From Gaiellasilicea sp963806955 (GTDB taxonomy: Bacteria; Actinomycetota; Thermoleophilia; Gaiellales; Gaiellaceae), in assembly GCA_963806955.1 (NCBI GenBank), contig CAWDZG010000001.1, positions 124,001-188,000 of the forward strand: a DNA stretch of 64,000 nucleotides, given 5' to 3'. The notes below the pieces were generated by a model that worked only from the letters and a program-made list of their open reading frames with translations, searched no databases and was not told the DNA's origin. The translations under genes were made by a program, and so were the position numbers. This document shows, one piece after another, positions 19,708-28,926 of this stretch; positions within the stretch are counted from its first letter, which is position 1, and each line of letters starts with the position of its first letter.

Positions 19708-20307
19708 ATGCTCGAGGTGGACACGCCGCACGGCCCCGCGCGCGTGCACCTGCACCTTCCGGACTCGCCGCGCGCGGCGCTCGTGCTCGGGCACGGGGCC
19801 GGGGGAGGGGTGACCGCCCCCGACCTCGTCGCAGCGACGGGCGCGGCCCTCGCCGAGGGGATCGGCGTCGCGCTCGTGGAGCAGCCCTACCGGGTCGCCG
19901 GACGGCGCTCGCCCGCGCCGGCGCGCCAACTCGATGCCGCCTGGATCGCCGTCGTCCGCCGGCTGCGCGCCGGCGAGCTCGCCGGCCTGCCGCTGCTCGT
20001 CGGCGGCCGCTCCTCGGGCGCCCGAGTGGCGTGTCGCACGGCGGCCGAGACGGGAGCTGCCGGAGTGCTCTGCCTCGCGTTCCCGCTGCAGCCGCCGCGA
20101 CGCTCGAAGCCCGCGGCGAGCCGGCTGGACGAGCTCGATGCCGTGGCCGTGCCGACGCTCGTCGTCCAGGGCGAGCGCGATCCGTTCGGGCTCCCGCCGG
20201 CCGGCCCGAATCGGACCGTGGCGCTCGTGCGCGGCGATCACTCCCTCCGCTCCGACGCGCCGGCCCTGGCTGCGGCCGTGCGCGCCTGGTTCCACCACGT
20301 GCTCTGA
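19708..20307 (+). CDS. Alpha/beta hydrolase of the KANL3/Tex30 type
   Basis: This 199-residue protein has the compact dienelactone-hydrolase-like fold used by KANL3/Tex30 homologues: ALVLGHGAGGGVTAPDL (oxyanion region), GGRSSGARVACRTA as nucleophile elbow (G-x-S-x-G around RSSGA), VPTLVVQGERDPFG for the acid and VRGDHSL for the histidine. It is likely an esterase or lyase of unknown substrate. The stop is 17 bases before the dinB start and just before the LexA box, so transcription of dinB can be separate. Confidence 0.75.
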   Translation: MLEVDTPHGPARVHLHLPDSPRAALVLGHGAGGGVTAPDLVAATGAALAEGIGVALVEQPYRVAGRRSPAPARQLDAAWIAVVRRLRAGELAGLPLLVGGRSSGARVACRTAAETGAAGVLCLAFPLQPPRRSKPAASRLDELDAVAVPTLVVQGERDPFGLPPAGPNRTVALVRGDHSLRSDAPALAAAVRAWFHHVL

Positions 20308-20311
20308 TCTG

Positions 20312-20325
20312 CGAACATACGTTCG
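20312..20325 (+). promoter_or_regulatory. LexA (SOS) box overlapping the dinB start codon
   Basis: CGAACATACGTTCG has the CGAAC-N4-GTTCG form of the Gram-positive/actinobacterial LexA operator. Its last base is the G of the GTG start, so bound LexA would block both transcription and a leaderless start. Confidence 0.75.
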
Positions 20326-21506
20326 TGTCGATCCTGCATGCCGACCTCGATGCCTTCTACGCGTCGGTCGAGCAGCGCGACGACGCGCGGCTGCGCGGCC
20401 GGCCCGTGATCGTCGGCGGCGGCGTCGTGCTCGCCGCCAGCTACGAGGCGAAGGCGCACGGCATCCGGACGGCGATGGGCCGGTCGCGGGCGCGGCGGCT
20501 CTGCCCGCGGCGCCGTCGTCGTCCCGCCGCGCTTCGCCGCCTACGTCGAGGCGAGCAAGGCCGTGTTCGCGGTCTTCGACGACACGACGCCGGCGTGGAG
20601 GGGCTCTCGATCGACGAGGCGTTCCTCGACGTCCGCGGGATGGAGCGGCTCGCGGGCACGCCGCAGCAGATCGCCGCGAGCTGCGCCGCAAGGTGCTCGA
20701 GCGGGTCGGGCTGCCGATCACGGTCGGCGTCGCCCGGACGAAGTTCCTCGCCAAGGTCGCGAGCGGCGTGGCGAAGCCCGACGGGCTGCTCGTCGTGCCG
20801 ACCGACGGCGAGCTGGCCTTCCTGCATCCGCTCGCCGGTCGAGCGGCTCTGGGGCGTCGGGCCGGTGACCGCGGCGAAGCTGCGCGCGCGCGGGATCACG
20901 ACGGTGCTGCCAGGTGGCGCTGCTGCGCCGAGCCCGTCTCGTCGCGATCGCTCGGCCGCGCCGCGGGGCGGCACCTGCACGCGCTGGCGCACAACCTCGA
21001 TCCGCGACCCGTGCGCGCGCACGGCGCCGCGGCTCGATCGGCTCGCAGCGCGCGCTCGGCCGCTCGCCGAGCTCCGCTGGACGGAGGTCGACGCGGACGT
21101 CGTCGCACTCGTCGACCGGGTGACGCGACGGCTGCGCGCTGCCGGCCGGGTGGGGCGGACGGTCGTCCTGCGGCTGCGCTTCGGCGACTACACGCGCGCG
21201 ACGCGCTCGCACACGTTGCCGCACGCGACTGCGCAGACGGAGGCGATCCTGGCCGCCGCGCGCGGGCTGCTCGCCGCGTCGCTGCAGGAGATCGAACGGC
21301 GCGGGCTCACGCTCGTCGGCGTCGCCGTGACCAACCTCGAGAGTGACGGTGCGGTGCAGCTCGCGCTTCCCTTCGACGCGGCGAGCCGGGACGCTCTCGA
21401 TGCCGCCCTGGACGAGGTGCGGGCGCGTTTCGGGACGAATGCCGTCACCCGCGCCGTCCTGCTCGGGCGGGATCAGGGCTTGACCGTCCCCATGCTGCCG
21501 GACTGA
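20325..21506 (+). CDS. dinB: DNA polymerase IV, multiply frame-broken
   Basis: A Y-family polymerase recognisable through SILHADLDAFYASVEQRDD, VEGLSIDEAFLDVRGMERL, LPITVGVARTKFLAKVASG, VERLWGVGPVTAAKL and FGDYTRATRSHTLPHAT. Reading it needs at least six frame changes between about 20505 and 21060, while the first 180 bases and last 440 bases are clean. The protein parts keep all catalytic acids (DLD, SIDEAF) without substitution decay, so local sequence error is more likely than an old pseudogene. Error-prone bypass of lesions during the SOS response is the family role, and the LexA box supports it. Confidence 0.85.
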   Translation: MSILHADLDAFYASVEQRDDARLRGRPVIVGGGVVLAASYEAKAHGIRTAMGRSRARRLCPRRRRRPAALRRLRRGEQGRVRGLRRHDAGVEGLSIDEAFLDVRGMERLAGTPQQIAASCAARCSSGSGCRSRSASPGRSSSPRSRAAWRSPTGCSSCRPTASWPSCIRSPVERLWGVGPVTAAKLRARGITTVLPGGAAAPSPSRRDRSAAPRGGTCTRWRTTSIRDPCARTAPRLDRLAARARPLAELRWTEVDADVVALVDRVTRRLRAAGRVGRTVVLRLRFGDYTRATRSHTLPHATAQTEAILAAARGLLAASLQEIERRGLTLVGVAVTNLESDGAVQLALPFDAASRDALDAALDEVRARFGTNAVTRAVLLGRDQGLTVPMLPD

Positions 21507-21740
21507 CCGGCCGAGGATTGCGGCGCCAGCCGTGGAACTGTCTCAACGGTCGATGGCCGCGACGACGGTTCGCTGCGAGGGTCTGACGACGCGAAACCGG
21601 GACGGCGACGGGCTTTGCGCCGCGCACGCGCCCGGCCCGAGCGCGGTCTGCTGTCCAGTCTGCCCACCCGGCTTGAGGCTTGACCAACCGGGTGGAGCCG
21701 TGGTCAGATCGGGGTCCACGCCGTCGTCGGAGGTCAAAGC

Positions 21741-24545
21741 ATGAGTACGTTCCTGTCACCGTGGCCAGCGCTGCTCGCTGCGTCCGTCATCGCCCTGTCG
21801 CTCGCGGGCACCGCCGCTGCCGAGAACGACGAACGCGGCATCGACCCGAACCAGGGTCGCAGCCTCGTCGAGATCGATCTGCCCAACAAGGCAGCCGCGA
21901 TCAAGCTGCAGCTCGAGGCCGCCAACTACGGCGTCGACTTCAACGACGAGTACCTGCGCCGCAACGCGGACGGATCGGTCACGGTGACCGTGTTCGGCAC
22001 CGAGGACGAGCTTGCCGCGCTCGACGCGGCCGGGTTCGACCTGGGTACGACGATCGAAGGGCCCGAGACCTGGCAGGCGCGGATCGCAGCGCGCCAGGCC
22101 GACGTGAAAGCGGAGAAGCAGGCTGCCAAGGCTGCGCGCGGCGACGTCGCGCTCGCACCGTCGGACGAGATCGTGATCCTCCGCGTCGACTATTTCGAGA
22201 ACTACGCGGGCCGGTTCCTCTCGGTCGAGGCGAAGGACCGGCTGGGCGGCTCGAGTCCGACGGGTGCCGTCTACACGGGGCCGACGCTCTCCCTGTCGTG
22301 GAACACGGGCGACGGCACGGCGATCGACTCCGTGCCGCGGACGATGAACGTCAACATCGACCCGGATACCAGCCCTGACAGCTACATCGAGCATCGTGAG
22401 CTCGTCCGCATCGGCGATCCGCTCACGACGTCTCCCGCGCGGCCGACGATGATCCGGATCGGCTCGAGCACGGGTGCGTCGATCGAGGCGCCCGTCCAGA
22501 TCTGGCTGGGTGCCGAGCTGCCGATGAAGTCCACCTTCCTCACGGACTTCACGACGCGCTACATGGACCCGACCGAGGTCTACGCCCGCTTCGACCAGCT
22601 CGCCGCGGAGTTCTCGGACATCGCGGAGCTGATCCCGCTGCCGTACGCCACGAACGGGTACCAGCGGCGGGCGCAGGCCACGATGGCCGGTCTGACCCTT
22701 CCGGGCAACTCCCCCTCGGGCGCGACCGCACAGTCGCAGGCCGTCGTCCTCACGTCCCGTGCTTGGGGGCACGAAGGCGGGAACGACATCACCGCCCAGT
22801 TCGTGCATCCCGGCGTGCCCGACTCGCCGCTGAGCGTCTCGGTGACGGGGAACGACCTGTCCGTCAGCCTGGCGACCAACTCGGCCGGTGCGCTCACGAG
22901 CACCGCGGCGCAGGTGATCGCCGCGATCAACGCCAGCCCGGCCGCGAACGCGCTCCTCGTCGCCCTCACCTACCGGGGCAACGCGGGCGCCGGTGTCACC
23001 CAGCCGCGGACGAAGGTCAACCTGTCCGACTTCCTCAGCACGGCCGCGAATGCACATGTCCAGCGCGGCCCGTACCGCTACTCCGTGCTCCGCATCGGCA
23101 AGAAGCGGGACGGCAAGCGCGTCGGCGTGTTCCTGTACTGCCAGCAGCACGCCCGCGAGTGGGCGACGCCGCTGACGTGCCTCGAGACCGCGGAGCAACT
23201 GCTGCGCAACTACGGCACCGACAAAGCGACGAGGCAGCTCGTCGACCACCTCGACATCTTCATCCTCCCGTCCTCGAACCCGGACGGGTCGCACTACTCG
23301 ATGTACAACTTCGCGAGCCAGCGGAAGACGCTGACGAACGAGTGCGTCGTCGGCGGCAAGTCGACGGACGATCCGACGGCGGCCAACTTCTGGTCGTCCA
23401 CGGTCAACCCGGTGACGGGTGTTCCGTACGCGAACTCCGATCCCGCGTCCCGCAACAGCTGGGGCGTCGACCTGAACCGCAACAACACGGTCGGCACGCT
23501 CTTCGACGGCTACATCGGAGCGTCGCACACGTGCACGAGCGAGACGTACACAGGCCCCTCCGAAGCGTCCGAGCCCGAGATCAAGAACGAGCTCTGGATC
23601 GCGGACTCGTTCCCGAACATCAAGTTCTCGAACAACATCCACAGCTTCGGCGGCTACTTCATGTGGGCGCCGGGGACGTACCTGCCGGACCGTGGAGAGG
23701 GCGAGGCCGTGCACCCGAACATCGGCGTCGAGAAGTACTTCTTCGTTGCCGGTGACCGCATCCTCCAGCGGATCAAGGCCGTCCGGAACACGGCGATCCT
23801 GCCGGAACGGACCGGGCCGATCGCGGACGTCCTCTACTCGGCGGCCGGGAACAGCGCCGACGAGCACTGGTACAACCGCGGCGTGATCGCCTACAGCTTC
23901 GAGACGGGTGCCGACCGCTACGTGAACCCGACCATGTCGGTCGCCTCGGTCGCCGGCGCAACCGGCGTCCGCGCGAGCAACCGGACCGCCTTCGACGCGG
24001 GCGATACGGTCAAGATCGAGCCCGGGACGGCGAACGAGGAGACCCGCACGGTCGCGTCGGTCTCGGCAACCAACCCGTCGAGCCCGAACCCGAACGTCTT
24101 CTTCACCCAGCCGCTCGCGCTGGCCCACCCGGCCGGATCGGTGCTTGGCGGCGGGACGCTTCAGTCCGGCGTCGGCTTCCAGCCCGCGTACGCGACGGAG
24201 GGCAAGTTCGAGGCACTCGAGTTCGCCGCGGGAAATTACGGCCTGCTCGAGTCGGCACTCGAGTACTCGCGCGACGACACGCCGCCCGAGGTCGAGATGA
24301 CCGGAGTGCGCTCGTCGAGCACGCCGATCACGACGACGTTCCGCTGGGTGAACGAACCGTCCGTGATCCGGTACACGACCGACGGGTCGAAGCCCACGGC
24401 GTCGTCGACGCTTTGGGACGCAACCGGGCCCCGCGAGCCGGGTCAGTCGTTCGTCGTCAGCTCGACCACGACGTTCAAGTGGCTGGCGACCGACATCAAG
24501 GGCAACACGTCGACCGGGCAGGCGAAGTTCCAGATCAAGAAGTAG
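21741..24545 (+). CDS. Secreted M14 zinc carboxypeptidase with chitobiase-like C-terminal domain
   Basis: This 934-residue protein has a signal peptide (LLAASVIALSLAGTAAA), an N-terminal region of ~130 residues that may be a propeptide, and an M14 catalytic domain. Zinc ligands H470 and E473 lie in QQHAREWATP and H634 in NNIHSFGGYF. VDLNRNNTVG and AYSFETGADRY match the substrate-arginine and catalytic-glutamate regions. Two insertions of 60-80 residues (near 360 and 740) interrupt the domain. The end (IRYTTDGSKPTASSTLW) is a chitobiase/beta-hexosaminidase C-terminal-type domain. It probably degrades extracellular peptides. No neighbour shares its pathway. Confidence 0.85.
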   Translation: MSTFLSPWPALLAASVIALSLAGTAAAENDERGIDPNQGRSLVEIDLPNKAAAIKLQLEAANYGVDFNDEYLRRNADGSVTVTVFGTEDELAALDAAGFDLGTTIEGPETWQARIAARQADVKAEKQAAKAARGDVALAPSDEIVILRVDYFENYAGRFLSVEAKDRLGGSSPTGAVYTGPTLSLSWNTGDGTAIDSVPRTMNVNIDPDTSPDSYIEHRELVRIGDPLTTSPARPTMIRIGSSTGASIEAPVQIWLGAELPMKSTFLTDFTTRYMDPTEVYARFDQLAAEFSDIAELIPLPYATNGYQRRAQATMAGLTLPGNSPSGATAQSQAVVLTSRAWGHEGGNDITAQFVHPGVPDSPLSVSVTGNDLSVSLATNSAGALTSTAAQVIAAINASPAANALLVALTYRGNAGAGVTQPRTKVNLSDFLSTAANAHVQRGPYRYSVLRIGKKRDGKRVGVFLYCQQHAREWATPLTCLETAEQLLRNYGTDKATRQLVDHLDIFILPSSNPDGSHYSMYNFASQRKTLTNECVVGGKSTDDPTAANFWSSTVNPVTGVPYANSDPASRNSWGVDLNRNNTVGTLFDGYIGASHTCTSETYTGPSEASEPEIKNELWIADSFPNIKFSNNIHSFGGYFMWAPGTYLPDRGEGEAVHPNIGVEKYFFVAGDRILQRIKAVRNTAILPERTGPIADVLYSAAGNSADEHWYNRGVIAYSFETGADRYVNPTMSVASVAGATGVRASNRTAFDAGDTVKIEPGTANEETRTVASVSATNPSSPNPNVFFTQPLALAHPAGSVLGGGTLQSGVGFQPAYATEGKFEALEFAAGNYGLLESALEYSRDDTPPEVEMTGVRSSSTPITTTFRWVNEPSVIRYTTDGSKPTASSTLWDATGPREPGQSFVVSSTTTFKWLATDIKGNTSTGQAKFQIKK

Positions 24546-24565
24546 CGCCACAGCGCGAGGAGCGC

Positions 24566-24595
24566 GAGGGTGGCCCGGGCCGCCGGGCCACCCTC
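24566..24595 (+). terminator. 13-bp hairpin after the carboxypeptidase gene
   Basis: A perfect 13-bp inverted repeat (GAGGGTGGCCCGG and its complement) with loop GCCG and no U-tract, 20 bases after the stop. It overlaps the probable start of the next gene. Confidence 0.55.
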
Positions 24596-25747
24596 CTCCT
24601 CGCGTTCGCGGCGACGGCTCTCGTCGTAAGCGTGGCGGTTGCGGTGCTGGCCGGGCGTGGGGACGGCGACCAGCCGCTCGGAGCGGTCGATGTGACAGCT
24701 TGTCGTGGCCTGTTGGCGGACGCGTCGCGGGAGTGCTGGTCGCGTGCCTTCCGGGCGCTGGTGGAGGGGCGCGACGACCCGCGCCCGGCGGTCGCGACGA
24801 TCGAGCGCGTCGCTCGGAGGGAAGGAGGGCCGCTGCTTGCGAGCTGTCACGGCGTGATGCACACGGTTGGACGGACGTATGCGCTCGAGCAGGGCATCTC
24901 GCTCGCCGAGCTGAAGGACGTCCTGCCACGCAGCAACGACCCGGGGTGCAGCGCGGGCTTCGCCCACGGCGTGGTCACGGGCCTCGCCGAGGACATCGAT
25001 GCCGCGAAGCCGCGGGACGCAGCCGCCGTGTGCGCAAGCGCGGGCACCCGCTACCAGCGCTACAGCTGCGTGCACGGGCTCGGCCATGCGTTCATGCGCA
25101 TCCACGGCGACGTGCTCGAGCCCTCCCTGGCGCTCTGCGACGCCCTGGGCGAGCCCGCGCCCGACTGCGCCCAGGGGGCGTATCACGACTACTGGTTCGC
25201 GATCGTCGGCGCAGATGGCGCGTCCCTGTCCGGACGGGCGGTGACCGACCCACGGCAGCTCTGCGCAGCGCAGGCCACCCGCTTCGTGCGGCCGTGCTGG
25301 TATCGCGCGTTCGTCGACAACCGCCCGGCCGGGATCGAGGTCGACTCACCGGAGCATCTCGAGGTTCTCTGCGACGGGCTCGTCGGGCTGCAGCGGGAGG
25401 CCTGCATGACCGCGGCCTCGGTGATCGGCCCGGCCGATCCGGAGCTCCAGCTTCAGCTGTGCGCCGGCCTGGCCCGCCCGGCGGACATTGTCGGGTGCAT
25501 CCGCGGCACGAAGGTCCAGAACCTGCTCGGAGCAGCGACGCCGGAGCTCGTGAGGCTGATCGGCAGGTGCGAGCTCTTCGAGCGCGCTCCGAGCGCTGCG
25601 TGTTACCGCTGGCTCGGCACGACGCTTGCCGTGCTCACGGACGGGGCGTTCGGCCGCACCGGGTGCCCACAGCTCGCGGGCGCCGCCGGCCGAAGCTGTC
25701 GCATGGGCGCGAGCGCGATGGAGGGCGCGCTCGTCACCTTCAGCTGA
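24570..25747 (+). CDS. Membrane-anchored or secreted Cys/His-motif protein of unknown function
   Basis: The mature part (~360 residues) contains recurring Cys-x-x-x-x-His elements: CHGVMHTVGRTY, CSAGFAHGVVTG, CVHGLGHAFMRIHGD and CAQGAYHDYW, with 14 or more cysteines. The N-terminal hydrophobic stretch (LLLAFAATALVVSVAVAVLAG) is in frame, but no good start codon precedes it. GTG 24570 followed by a one-base shift inside the hairpin would give a normal signal sequence, and GTG 24632 is the conservative alternative. I do not know a function. The regular H and C spacing suggests metal or heme-like binding, which is inference only. It precedes heliorhodopsin by 60 bases. Confidence 0.55.
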
Positions 25748-25795
25748 GCCTGTGCGGCGGTCCCCGCGGGCGGGCAGCCCCGCGCGTCGCGCTAG

Positions 25796-25801
25796 TACGG
25801 T
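25796..25801 (+). promoter_or_regulatory. -10 box TACGGT, leaderless arrangement
   Basis: TACGGT ends 6 bases before the heliorhodopsin ATG at 25808. Confidence 0.45.
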
Positions 25802-25807
25802 GGCTGC

Positions 25808-26548
25808 ATGGCACGCCTGCGCACCTGGAACGCTGCGCTCGCGGTTGCCCATGCCGCCCAGGGCGTCGCGATCCTCCTGCTCGCGAGCGACGCGACGATC
25901 CCGATCACGTGGAGCTTCCTCGACGGGCCGCCGGCCAGCGGCCGACAACAGACCGAGACGCTTTACGACCTGCCGTTCGGTGCCGCGGTCGCCGCGTTCC
26001 TCTTCCTCGCCGCGATCGACCACGGGCTGATGGCGGCGCCGCGGCTCCATCGCTGGTACGAGCGCAACCTCGCCGAGGAGCTGAATCCCGCTCGATGGTG
26101 GGAGTACTCCGTGAGCGCCTCGTTGATGATCGTGCTGATCGCGATGCTGACCGGCATCCGCGACGTCACCGCGCTGATCGCGCTCTTCGGCGCGAACGCC
26201 GCGATGATCCTCTTCGGGCTCGTGATGGAACGAAGCAACCGCCCCGGGAGCCCGGTCGACTGGCGCCCATTCCTCTTCGGCTCGCTGATCGGTATCGCGC
26301 CGTGGCTCGCGATCGCGGTGCAACTCGGCCACGGCGCAGCGGAGGCGGACGTCCCCGGCTTCGTCCTCGCGATCTTCGTCTCGCTCTTCGTGCTCTTCTT
26401 CAGCTTCGCGCTGAACATGGCGCTGCAGTACCTGCGGATCGGCCCCTGGCGCGACTACCTCTTCGGCGAGCGCGTCTACCTGCTGCTCAGCCTCGTCTCG
26501 AAGAGCGTGTTGGCCTGGCAGGTGTTCGCCGGCGCGCTCGCCGGCTGA
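25808..26548 (+). CDS. Heliorhodopsin
   Basis: A 246-residue seven-helix protein. RWWEYSVSASLMIVLIAML in helix 3 carries the counterion-type glutamate (E99), and the last helix SLVSKSVLAWQVFAG has the retinal-binding lysine (K232). GERVYLLLSLVSK and NMALQYLRIG also match heliorhodopsins, which are inverted in the membrane relative to type 1 rhodopsins and are not known to pump ions. No carotenoid-cleavage or retinal-synthesis gene is nearby. TACGGT lies 6 bases upstream, indicating its own leaderless promoter. It converges on the next minus-strand gene across a hairpin. Confidence 0.9.
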   Translation: MARLRTWNAALAVAHAAQGVAILLLASDATIPITWSFLDGPPASGRQQTETLYDLPFGAAVAAFLFLAAIDHGLMAAPRLHRWYERNLAEELNPARWWEYSVSASLMIVLIAMLTGIRDVTALIALFGANAAMILFGLVMERSNRPGSPVDWRPFLFGSLIGIAPWLAIAVQLGHGAAEADVPGFVLAIFVSLFVLFFSFALNMALQYLRIGPWRDYLFGERVYLLLSLVSKSVLAWQVFAGALAG

Positions 26549-26549
26549 G

Positions 26550-26580
26550 GCGGAGGAGCGCCTGGCCGGCGCCCCTCCGC
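26550..26580. terminator. Bidirectional hairpin between convergent genes
   Basis: GCGGAGG-A-GCGCC pairs with GGCGC-C-CCTCCGC, a 12-bp stem with one mismatch, directly after the heliorhodopsin stop and before the end of the minus-strand gene. Confidence 0.6.
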
Positions 26581-26586
26581 AGAGCC

Positions 26587-27491
26587 TCAGCCTGCCTTGA
26601 CGACGTGGTAGGACTGGTCGGTGGGCGTCGCCGTGCCGAAGCGTGCGTTGACGGCGTAGATCCTGCTGCCGAGCCGGTCGATCGTCGTCGGGACGTCGAA
26701 GTCCGGATCGGTGATCGTGCGCGTCAGCGTGCCGCGGCGCAGGTCCGGCGTGAGCCGGAGCACGGCGATCTTGTTCAGGCGGTTCTGCACGACGTACAGC
26801 GTCCGGCCGTGCAGGAGCAGCCCGTCGCCGCCCTCGAGCACGTAGCCGCCGAGGTCGACACGCCTGGTCGCACCCGTTCGCGGGTCGAGCCGGAACAGCA
26901 GCCCCGTCACGCTCTGGACCGTGAGGAGCCTCTTGCCGCTCGGCACCGCGTCGATGCCGTTCAGGTTGAACTGGCCGGCGACGTGCGCGTAGTCGCCGCT
27001 CGAGCGGGATCGTGGTGGCGCCGCCGGGCGCGCCGTTGCGCGAGAGCGCGACCCGGTAGATCGACCGGGCGCATCGAGTCGGTGAAGTACGCGGCCTTCT
27101 TCGTCACGACGACGTCGTTGACGAACGTGCCGCCGCCGGTCGCGAGCACGTACTCGCGTAGCAGCGAGCCCGTGCGGGCGTTGTAGACGAACGCCTTGCC
27201 GGTGCCGGCGCCCGAGACCCAGAGTCGGCCGCGGTCGTGCTCGAGCCCGGTCGCGGCACGTCCGGCCGCCCCCGGGACGAGGATGCGCCCGCTGCCGGTG
27301 CGCAGGTCGCCGGTGTAGACCGCGCCGGTCGGGATCGAGCCGACGTAGAAGGTGTTGCCGTTGCCGATCGCGATCCCCTCCGGGGCAAAGCCGTTCGGGA
27401 GTGGAATCGTCTCCGGGTAGGTCGCTTTCGCGAGTGCCGCCGGGGCGGCCAGGGCAGCGAGTGCCGCGACGAACAGGATGAGCCGGCGCAT
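26587..27491 (-). CDS. Secreted SMP-30/gluconolactonase-like propeller, frame-broken
   Basis: A signal peptide (LILFVAALAALAAPAALA) is followed by propeller repeats: NGFAPEGIAIGNGNTFYVG, DLRTGSGRILVPGAAGRA, NLNGIDAVPSGKRLLTVQ and TLYVVQNRLNKIAVLRL. The family resembles SMP-30/lactonase-like exported propellers. Frame changes occur near 27063 and 27000: the intervening frame reads IYRVALSRNGAPGGATTIPL, which restores a continuous protein of about 300 residues. A run of purines (AAAGAGGGGGAAGAC) serves as ribosome site. The breaks look like sequence errors. Ligand unknown. Confidence 0.65.
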
Positions 27492-27613
27492 GTCTTCCCC
27501 CTCTTTCGGTCGTGTACCGGTTGTACTCCGACCCCGTGACCGGATTGTGACAGCCCCGGAACCCCCGCCGCATCTTTCACGTTTACAACTCGTACGAGGA
27601 CAGCGCAGTCCAT

Positions 27614-27643
27614 GGAGGCGCGGCGGGCCGCCGCCGCGCCTCC
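27614..27643 (-). terminator. 13-bp hairpin after the serine hydrolase gene
   Basis: GGAGGCGCGGCGG and its exact complement with loop GCCG, 4 bases past the stop of the minus-strand gene. It has the same stem length and loop as the hairpin at 24566. Confidence 0.65.
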
Positions 27644-27646
27644 GTC

Positions 27647-28499
27647 CTACGCCGCGAGGCGTCGGAGCACCGTCTCGAGCACCGGCGCATTCTCGTCGGC
27701 GCTGAGCACGACCTCGACGGCCGGCTCGGGCCCGGCGAGGGCGAATGCGGCCGCCGCGTAGCCGGGGCCGCCACCGCCGTGACCGAGCAGGAGCCCGTCG
27801 CGTCGTCCGGGGTCGGTCATCACTCCGAGCCCGTAGCTCGGCTGGCTGAAACCGGGCGCGGCGAAGCCGATCTCCACAGGCTCGGTCAACCGATCGAGCT
27901 CGCAGAGCTCGCCGGCGGCGAGAGCGCGCCAGAACCGCCTCTGATCAGCCTCGGTGGAGGCGAGCGTGCGATGGCCCACCCAGCGTGGGTGGTAGCGGCC
28001 GCGCACGTCGTGGGCGCCGTCGCCGACCTGGCTGCTCGGTGCCGGGACGAGCCCGTCGAGGTCGCCGAGCTCCACGGCGAGCGACGTGTCGGCGAGGCCG
28101 AGCGGCCCGAGCAGCTCACGCTCGAGCAGTGCCGCGAGCCCTCGCGGCTCGACGGCCTCAAGGATGCTGCCGCACGAGCACGTAGCCGGTGTTCGAGTAC
28201 GCCCAGCCGGCGCCTGCGGCGAACCCGCCGGGCGCCGACAGTGCGCGCGCGATCAGCTCCTCGTCGTCCCACGGATCGGACGGGCGGGTGCGAACGGCCT
28301 CCGTGTACTCCGGTAGCCGACCGTAGTCCGGGATCCCGCTCGTATGGTTCAGCAGCTGCCGGAGCGAGACGGCGGGGAGGTCGCGGTCGTCGAGCCAGGA
28401 GCGGGCGGGTGCGTCGAGCTCGAGCTCCAGCCGGAGGCAGAGCACCGCGAGAAACGTCTTCGTCACGCTGTAGACGAGGTGGCGTCCCGGCTCGTCCAC
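27647..28499 (-). CDS. Serine hydrolase of the class C beta-lactamase superfamily, frame-broken
   Basis: The three catalytic motifs are present: YSVTK (SxxK), YSNTGYV (YxN) and HGGGGPGY (HGG in place of KTG). One frame change near 28165 joins the two halves (YVLVRQHP to LAALLERELLGPLGLADTS). The first motif lies only ~12 residues from the best start (GTG 28499), which is short for the family, and frame evidence just upstream (DVHQPILAY) suggests another break near 28512 and a start overlapping the divergent gene. Such proteins are esterases, peptidases or beta-lactamases. Specificity cannot be told. No signal peptide is visible. Confidence 0.65.
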
Positions 28500-28527
28500 G
28501 CCGTCGATCGTATGCGAGGATCGGCTG

Positions 28528-28926
28528 GTGGACGTCGGCCCACAGGAGCGCGAGCAGCGGCTCGCAGACGTGCGTCGGCTGTGCCTCGGCCTGCCGGAGA
28601 CCTCCGAGCGGCTCAGCCACGGCGCGCCGTCGTTCTTCGTCCGCGAGAAGCGGCTGTTCGCGAGTGTGATGACCGACCTGCACGGCGACGGACGGTTCGC
28701 GCTCTGGTGCGCGGCCGGCGACGGCGTGCAGGGGCTGCTGGTCTCTGCCGACCCCGAGCGGTTCTTCGTGCCGCCGTACGTCGGCCACCGCGGCTGGCTG
28801 GGCGTCCGCCTCGACCGCGGCGGCGTCGATGATGACGAGCTGGCCGGGATCCTGGAGGACGCATACGCGGAGGTGGCGCCGGCGAAGCTGGTCGAAGCCG
28901 CCCGAGACGAGGGAGGACGACGATGA
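28528..28926 (+). CDS. MmcQ/YjbR family protein
   Basis: This 132-residue protein is wholly of the MmcQ/YjbR (CyaY-like fold) family: VRRLCLGLPETSERLSHGAP, FFVREKRLFASV, RFFVPPYVGHRGWLGVRLD and the C-terminal helix DELAGILEDAYAEVAP. The fold was described as a double-wing DNA-binding type, but a cellular role is not established. It overlaps the cupin gene by 4 bases (ATGA). The divergent beta-lactamase-like gene starts within about 30 bases. Confidence 0.85.
   Translation: MDVGPQEREQRLADVRRLCLGLPETSERLSHGAPSFFVREKRLFASVMTDLHGDGRFALWCAAGDGVQGLLVSADPERFFVPPYVGHRGWLGVRLDRGGVDDDELAGILEDAYAEVAPAKLVEAARDEGGRR

Noticed and set aside
21756..24929. 1057-codon open frame on the minus strand
   Set aside because: Antisense shadow of the M14 carboxypeptidase gene. 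High GC removes stop codons; the composition is Arg/Asp/Val-rich without domains, whereas the plus frame has all catalytic motifs.
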